Positions 59,536 through 64,000 of a stretch of DNA of 64,000 nucleotides are shown here, in pieces. A program made the position numbers and the translations under genes. The stretch's first letter is position 1. Each line of letters begins with the position of its first letter. Location: positions 6,370,001 through 6,434,000 of the forward strand of contig NZ_CP022521.1 in the NCBI RefSeq assembly GCF_002234535.1. Direction: 5' to 3'. The DNA is from Actinoalloteichus hoggarensis (GTDB lineage: Bacteria; Actinomycetota; Actinomycetes; Mycobacteriales; Pseudonocardiaceae). Below the pieces are notes generated by a model. That model had not been told where the DNA came from, searched no databases, and was given only the letters and a program-made list of their open reading frames with translations.

Positions 59536-60399
59536 CGTCCGAGGGAGGTCGTCCGTCACGGAGCCCGCGCGGAGTCCTCCCTCACACCGGGCATCTCTCC
59601 GCATCACGGCATGGAGTACGCCGACCCGCCGGCCCGAACACACACCGGCTCGGTGACCGGCCGGCGCTCCCGCCCAGCGCGCGGTCGACGCTCTCACTCG
59701 GCGGCGGACCGGCCGTGACGAACGGCGTACGCGCCGTGGCGTGCGGTCCCCACGGCCGACCGACCGGCGCTGTCCCGCACGAGCGGGCGGGCCGTTGCAG
59801 AGAGGCGCGCCGCACCATGCGGTTCGTCCGTCCGCCGGCCCGTGGACGGGCGGGCCGTTGCCTGCGGCGCCGTCTCGCGGAGGCCGCGCGCCACGCCCGC
59901 GCGGCCGACCTCGACGTCGTCGGCACGCCCGGTGGTCGGACACCGGCTGCTCAGCGGGCCTCGTGTCACGGGGGGCGGGTCGCGCACGAACACCGGCTCG
60001 ACAGACACCGGACGACGCGCCGATGCGAGGGCGAACTCGACGGCAGGACGACTCACCGGGGACACCGATTCGGTGCGGCCACGAACCCGGGTGCGCGACG
60101 AACTCCGATGGGCGGCCGAACCGACGGAGGACGGACCCGGAACACGGACGGGTCCTTCGGTGCGAACACGGCCTCGTCGCCCGCGCGGGCCGGCGTGGCC
60201 GCCGTCACACGCCGGAGGGGCCGAGGAGCCGAGGGGCCGAGGAGCCGAAGCGACCGGAACCCCCGGACGGAGCCCGATACCGCGCGAACCGGCGTGGCCG
60301 GCCGGAGGCCACGACTCCGCACCCGCTCGCCTCGCCGATCGACCACCGGCCGGAGTCCCGGCCCCCGGTCGGCATCCGTTCGTAGCCGGGCGGTCGCTC
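59536..60399. other. 864-bp region without a supported gene
   Basis: Between the exporter promoter and the marR stop. Frames are Arg/Gly/Pro-rich with no ribosome sites or folds; no hairpin or RNA gene recognised. Confidence 0.4.
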
Positions 60400-60906
60400 T
60401 CAGAGCATCTCGTTGAGCCGAGGCAGGAGCCGGGCCAGCTCACCGAGATCCTGCGTCGACCAGGTGCTGAAGTGCTCGTGCAGTCGTTGCCGTCGGCGTT
60501 CCCGCAAGCCGCGTAGTCGATCCGCGCCGACCTCGGTGATCCGCACGAGTCGCGCCCGGCCGTCCGTGGGGTCGGCGACCCGAGCCACGAGCTCCAGTTC
60601 GACGAGCTGGGCGATCTGTCTGCTCACCGTGGACTTGTCCAGCCCGAGAAGCTCCACCAGTTCGGTGCCGCGCAGCGGCCCGGCGTCGGCGATCAGCGCG
60701 AGCGTCCCGTAGGCGGCGGGCTCCAGCGCGGGGTCGATCTCGGCGGCCAGGCTCAGCGAGATCCGCCTGGCCCGACGGAACAGCATCGACAGCTCGCGTT
60801 CCACCGCCTCGGCGGCCACTCGCCGCCGAGGGTGCTCCGCGCCCTCCGAGGCGTCGATCACCGCGATCGAGTCATTCCCCGACTCCGCTCCCACCGAGGC
60901 TCCCAC
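60400..60906 (-). CDS. MarR-family transcriptional regulator
   Basis: Up to 168 residues. GTG 60906 is the longest start; the GTG at 60894 has GGGAG 5 nt upstream and is more likely. Winged helix: RGTELVELLGLDKSTVSRQIAQLVELELVARVADPTDGRARLVRITEVG, with the MarR wing DPTDGRA. No redox Cys in the dimer helices. Same strand as the DHA2 exporter but 910 bp upstream, so the link is by proximity and the operator. Ligand unknown. Confidence 0.88.
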   Translation of the reverse strand: MGASVGAESGNDSIAVIDASEGAEHPRRRVAAEAVERELSMLFRRARRISLSLAAEIDPALEPAAYGTLALIADAGPLRGTELVELLGLDKSTVSRQIAQLVELELVARVADPTDGRARLVRITEVGADRLRGLRERRRQRLHEHFSTWSTQDLGELARLLPRLNEML

Positions 60907-60959
60907 CCGAAACTCTCATCACCCGCCGGCAGCCTCCAGTGTCGCACTGTCGGTCCCGA

Positions 60960-61961
60960 TCACCGACCGCCCTCCGACGGCGCGTCGCCGCCGGGCAGGG
61001 GCAGCCCGCCGGAGAGCGCGGGCGGCTCTTCGACCGGGTTCCACGGCCGGGGCATGCCCTTGGCGGCGAAGTAGTCCCCACCCTTGCGTCGGGTGTCGTC
61101 CGTGCCCCAAGGTCGGTCCCTGGCGATCGGCATCAATCGAGGGATGTGCTTGCGACAGTGGATGTAGGCCTCCTCGACGGCCACCACGACCCATCGTTCC
61201 GGGGTCCGGCCACGGTCGAAGTCGGTCGGCAGGCCCGAGTGCTCGGCACGCAGATCGGCGTCCTCCACGACCTTGGCCTTACCGTTGACGTGCAGCCCGA
61301 TGAGGTCCTGGACGAAATCGACCATGAGGATGCCGACGTGAGGGTTCTCGCTGATGTTGCCGAGACTGGCCATCACCCCGTTGCCTCGGTACTCGGGGTA
61401 GGCCAGCGTGTACGGGTCGAGCACCCGGATGAAGCCGGCGGGGCCTGCCCGCAGCGAGGCGTCGCACTCGCCGCCGGAGTCGGCCGAGGCGACGAAGGCC
61501 ATGTCCATCCGGCCGATGAACTCGATCATCATCTCGTTGAGTCGGTCCAGCACCTGGTCGCGGTAGAAGCGCTGCGCGCGCTGCTCGCTGCCGACGGCTG
61601 CCTGGAGTCTGCGTTCGCCCGCCGAACCCGGCACCAGGTGCGGGGTCGGGACGGGCGTGGCCTGGGCGGGCGGCGGCTGCGGCGGTGCGACCTGGGGCGG
61701 TGCGACCTGTGGCGGAGGGCCCTGCGGTGGGGCGGGCGGCCTGGCGGGCGTGTACGCCGGGGCCTGCGCCGGACGGAATCCGGCGGGCGGCGGCCCGAAG
61801 GGCTCGACACGCCGGGGGCCCGTGCTGGAGACGGGATCGGCGAGCTCGAGTTCGAGAAGTTCGGCCGCCGCGGTGCCGCTCGGTACCAGGGTCTGCTGGA
61901 TCACGTTCTCCACCGTGTCATGCCCCACGTCCAAGTTCCACGCCTGGCCCTCTACCTTCAT
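60960..61961 (-). CDS. PPOX-fold flavin-binding protein with proline-rich N-terminus
   Basis: 333 residues. Residues 1-60 form a small domain (KVEGQAWNLDVGHDTVENVIQQTLVPS), 60-115 are Pro/Ala-rich (APPQGPPPQVAPPQ), then a pyridoxamine-phosphate-oxidase-like split barrel: LQAAVGSEQRAQRFYRDQVLDRLNEMMIEFIGRMDMAFVASADSGGECDASLRAGP, with RGNGVMASLGNISENPHVGILMVDF. Could use FMN or F420. Divergent from the flavohemoglobin across 172 bp, so a shared redox function is plausible. ATG 61961 has AGGAGG immediately adjacent (no spacer), which is odd. Confidence 0.85.
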   Translation of the reverse strand: MKVEGQAWNLDVGHDTVENVIQQTLVPSGTAAAELLELELADPVSSTGPRRVEPFGPPPAGFRPAQAPAYTPARPPAPPQGPPPQVAPPQVAPPQPPPAQATPVPTPHLVPGSAGERRLQAAVGSEQRAQRFYRDQVLDRLNEMMIEFIGRMDMAFVASADSGGECDASLRAGPAGFIRVLDPYTLAYPEYRGNGVMASLGNISENPHVGILMVDFVQDLIGLHVNGKAKVVEDADLRAEHSGLPTDFDRGRTPERWVVVAVEEAYIHCRKHIPRLMPIARDRPWGTDDTRRKGGDYFAAKGMPRPWNPVEEPPALSGGLPLPGGDAPSEGGR

Positions 61962-62133
61962 CCTCCTGCCACAGGCATCATCAACGGTGAGTCACCGAGA
62001 TCCGCCCAGAGGTGGCATCAAGGAACCATTCCGTCCAATGAGGAGTTAGTGTCCTTCTCGGCAGGGACTGTGAAGAGGAACGGCGCGTCTGACCGGGCGC
62101 GGCGAACTTACTGGAGAAGACTGCACCCGGACC

Positions 62134-63306
62134 ATGACAGCCAACGCCGTGCTTAGCCCTGAGCCTCCCTCACGACGCACGTCGTCATCGGGCATCAGTG
62201 CCACCGTGCGCCTGATCCGAGACAGCTACGCGCGCATCGAGCCGCAGGCCGACGAGGTCGCCAGATTCTTCTACGGGATGCTCTTCAGTCTCGCCCCGCA
62301 GACCAGGGAGCTGTTCCCGGTCAACATGGAGGTGCAGCGAAGCAGGCTGCTTCGAGCGCTGGTGCACTTCGTCCAGATGGTCGACAGACCCGACGACCTG
62401 CTGCCCTTCCTGCGTCAGCTCGGCCGCGACCACCGCAAGTTCGGCGTGGTGGTCTCGCACTACGAGGCCGTCGGCACCGCGCTGCTCTCCGCGATCAAGA
62501 AGTTCGCAGGCGACTCCTGGGACGCCAAGACGGAACTGGCCTGGGCCGAGGCCTACACGATCATGGCCACGACCATGCAGCAGGCGGCCGACGCGGACGA
62601 GAACCCGGCCTGGTGGAACGCCCAGGTGGTCGATCACCAGCGGCTGAGCTGGGATCTCGCCCTGGTGCGTGTGCAGCCGCAGCATCCGGTGCCCTACCGC
62701 GCCGGACAGTACGTCAGCGTCGAGGTGCCGCAACGTCCTCGGCTGTGGCGGTACATGACCCCCGCGAACGCGCCGAGCCCCGACGGCTCCATCGAGTTCC
62801 ACGTCCGGGCGGTCGACGGCGGCTGGGTCAGCCGCTCGATCGTCGGTCACACGCAGTACGGCGACCACTGGCGCATCGGCCCGCCCATGGGTCGGATGTC
62901 GGTGGATCGCGAGCAGGGACGGGACGTCCTGATGGTGGCGGGCGGCACCGGCCTCGCTCCGATGCGTGCCGTCATCGACGAACTGGCCCGGTTCGGCGAG
63001 AACCCGCGAGTGCACCTGTTCATCGGCGGGCGGAGCATGGACGACCTCTACGATCTGGACAACCTGCACAGGCTGAGCGTCACCAACCCGTGGTTGACCG
63101 TCGTCCCGGTCGTGGAGTCCGGACCCCTGCGCTCGGGCATGGAGCAGGGCACCCTGGCGGACGTGGTCACTCGGTACGGCGCCTGGACCGAGCGGGAGGT
63201 CCTGGTCTGCGGCTCGCCGTCGATGATCCGGGCGACGGTCTCCCGGATGCTGGTGGCGGGCACGCCGTTGGAGCGCATCCGCTACGACCCCTTCACGCTG
63301 GACTGA
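62134..63306 (+). CDS. type II flavohemoglobin (globin-ferredoxin reductase fusion)
   Basis: 390 residues from ATG 62134, the length of M. tuberculosis Rv0385. N-terminal globin (about 20-150): DSYARIEPQADEVARFFYGMLFSLAPQTRELFP, then LRQLGRDHRKFGVVVSHYEAVGTALLSAI with the proximal His region. C-terminal FAD/NAD reductase: RAGQYVSVEVPQRPRLWRYMTPANAPS (FAD RxYS-like), MVAGGTGLAPMRAV (NAD), EREVLVCGSPSMI. Type II forms are known from Rv0385 work to use D-lactate as electron donor rather than act as classic NO dioxygenases; that subtype is inferred here. Confidence 0.88.
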   Translation: MTANAVLSPEPPSRRTSSSGISATVRLIRDSYARIEPQADEVARFFYGMLFSLAPQTRELFPVNMEVQRSRLLRALVHFVQMVDRPDDLLPFLRQLGRDHRKFGVVVSHYEAVGTALLSAIKKFAGDSWDAKTELAWAEAYTIMATTMQQAADADENPAWWNAQVVDHQRLSWDLALVRVQPQHPVPYRAGQYVSVEVPQRPRLWRYMTPANAPSPDGSIEFHVRAVDGGWVSRSIVGHTQYGDHWRIGPPMGRMSVDREQGRDVLMVAGGTGLAPMRAVIDELARFGENPRVHLFIGGRSMDDLYDLDNLHRLSVTNPWLTVVPVVESGPLRSGMEQGTLADVVTRYGAWTEREVLVCGSPSMIRATVSRMLVAGTPLERIRYDPFTLD

Positions 63307-63673
63307 TCAGGATCTTCCGTGCCCGTCGGGCTGCTCGGCCCGTCGCCGGACACGGCGCCTGCCGCGGCCTCCGACACGGAAGGGGCCTGCCGCGTGCCCG
63401 CGCCGGACACGCCGGTCCATGCGGCGTCCGGCGGCATCCGGTGGGTGCCTTGCCCGCGCCGTTCGACCCCCGCGCCGTTCGATCTGCGGCCCGGGGATGA
63501 CCCGTAGGCGGCCCCGGATGGCTGGAGGGACGTATCGGGGGCGGGTTCAGGGGCATCACCGATCACCGGCGTCGCCCGATGGGAGACGGTGGACAGGTGA
63601 GCCGATCCCTTGCGCCCCAGGCTGTGCACGCCGCGGCCTTCTTCCGCAGGTCGTCTTCGGACGAGGAGCGACG
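63307..63673. other. 367-bp intergenic before ABC ATPase
   Basis: No gene or clear hairpin; it must contain the promoter of the ABC ATPase gene. Confidence 0.4.
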
Positions 63674-64000
63674 GTGATCGAGGCCGTCGGTCTCACTCGG
63701 CGCCATGGCCGCGTCCTCGCGGTCGACGACGTGTCTTTCCGGGTACGGGCCGGACGGGTCACCGCTCTGCTGGGGCCGCGCGGCGCGGGCAAGTCGACCA
63801 TCATGCGGATGTTCCTCGGCCGGGAGCGGCCCACGGCGGGGCAGGCACTCGTCGACGGCAGGCCCTATCGGGAACTGGACCGGCCGCTGCGCAAGATCGG
63901 CGGCCTGCTCGACACGAGCCGAATCCGCTCCAGGAACGCGGCCCGGGCGCGGCTCGGCAGACTCGCCAGGCGTAACGGGCTGCCTGCCCGGCGCATCGAC
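63674..64000 (+). CDS. ABC transporter ATPase, truncated by window edge
   Basis: First 109 residues from GTG 63674, with GAGGAG 5 nt upstream. IEAVGLTRRHGRVLAVDDVSFRV opens an ABC domain; Walker A is GPRGAGKSTIMRM (note Arg-Gly in place of the usual Asn-Gly). GLLDTSRIRSRNAARARLGRLARRNGLP resembles the BcrA-type antibiotic-export ATPases after the Q-loop. Walker B and signature motif lie beyond the window. Confidence 0.88.
   Translation, partial: MIEAVGLTRRHGRVLAVDDVSFRVRAGRVTALLGPRGAGKSTIMRMFLGRERPTAGQALVDGRPYRELDRPLRKIGGLLDTSRIRSRNAARARLGRLARRNGLPARRID

Noticed and set aside
59536-60399. Hidden gene between the DHA2 exporter and marR
   Set aside because: Several long frames exist on both strands, but all are Arg/Gly/Pro-rich, lack ribosome sites and share no known pattern.

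Overview
This is a very GC-rich (about 70% by eye), gene-dense chromosomal window of a mycelial-type actinomycete. GTG, TTG and leaderless-looking starts are common. Regulators are of actinobacterial type (HspR with HAIR boxes, SigE-family ECF factors), and an ESX-type PE-like/EspG/PPE gene set is present. The family is most probably Pseudonocardiaceae or a close relative; the genus cannot be named from the sequence. Gene order recalls two blocks of the Mycobacterium tuberculosis chromosome: purL/purQ/purS/purB/purD, and dnaK-grpE-dnaJ-hspR / purA / RNA methyltransferase / pyrE / Rv0383c-like / clpB / type II flavohemoglobin. The locus comparison is from memory, not a search.

Layout. 1-4.7 kb: a truncated PAS-GGDEF-EAL protein, a DUF574-type SAM methyltransferase and a secreted GH25 muramidase with a 30-bp tandem repeat. 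4.7-13.4 kb: purine genes purS-purQ-purL in an overlapping operon, then an orphan PE-like/EspG/PPE module, then purB. 13.6-20.7 kb: two paralogous ECF sigma/membrane-partner pairs flanking two efflux cassettes, MFS+MerR with a perfect palindromic operator and SugE-like SMR+TetR with a palindrome. 21-30 kb: threonine aldolase, HAD hydrolase, small membrane proteins, an aminotransferase, purD, a Na+/H+ antiporter and purA. 30.2-35.9 kb: the dnaK-grpE-dnaJ-(small ORF)-hspR heat-shock operon behind two HAIR elements. 36-52.4 kb, nearly all minus strand: a VanW-domain protein with a 520-residue motif-rich cytoplasmic tail, a solo GroES-like protein, an NHL-thioredoxin protein, a GH76-like protein, an SpoU methylase, LemA, pyrE, several conserved actinobacterial proteins and clpB with its own HAIR box. 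53-64 kb: an accessory transport/redox segment with an alpha/beta hydrolase, SLC13 and AGCS symporters, a DHA2 efflux pump with a MarR regulator, a PPOX-fold flavoprotein divergent from a type II flavohemoglobin, and a truncated ABC ATPase.

How it works together. De novo purine synthesis (purS,Q,L,B,D,A) and pyrimidine synthesis (pyrE) are interleaved with a proteostasis regulon. HspR probably represses both its own dnaK operon and clpB through matching HAIR sites. Convergent gene pairs are separated by strong hairpins. The least expected of these, at 57.7 kb, is built from perfect inverted DnaA boxes and sits in a wider cluster of DnaA-box-like sequences far from any dnaA/dnaN gene. I found no CRISPR array, insertion sequence, rRNA or convincing tRNA. 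No clearly new multi-gene defence or biosynthetic system is visible; the most unusual items are the DnaA-box hairpin, the orphan PE/EspG/PPE module and the VanW tail.
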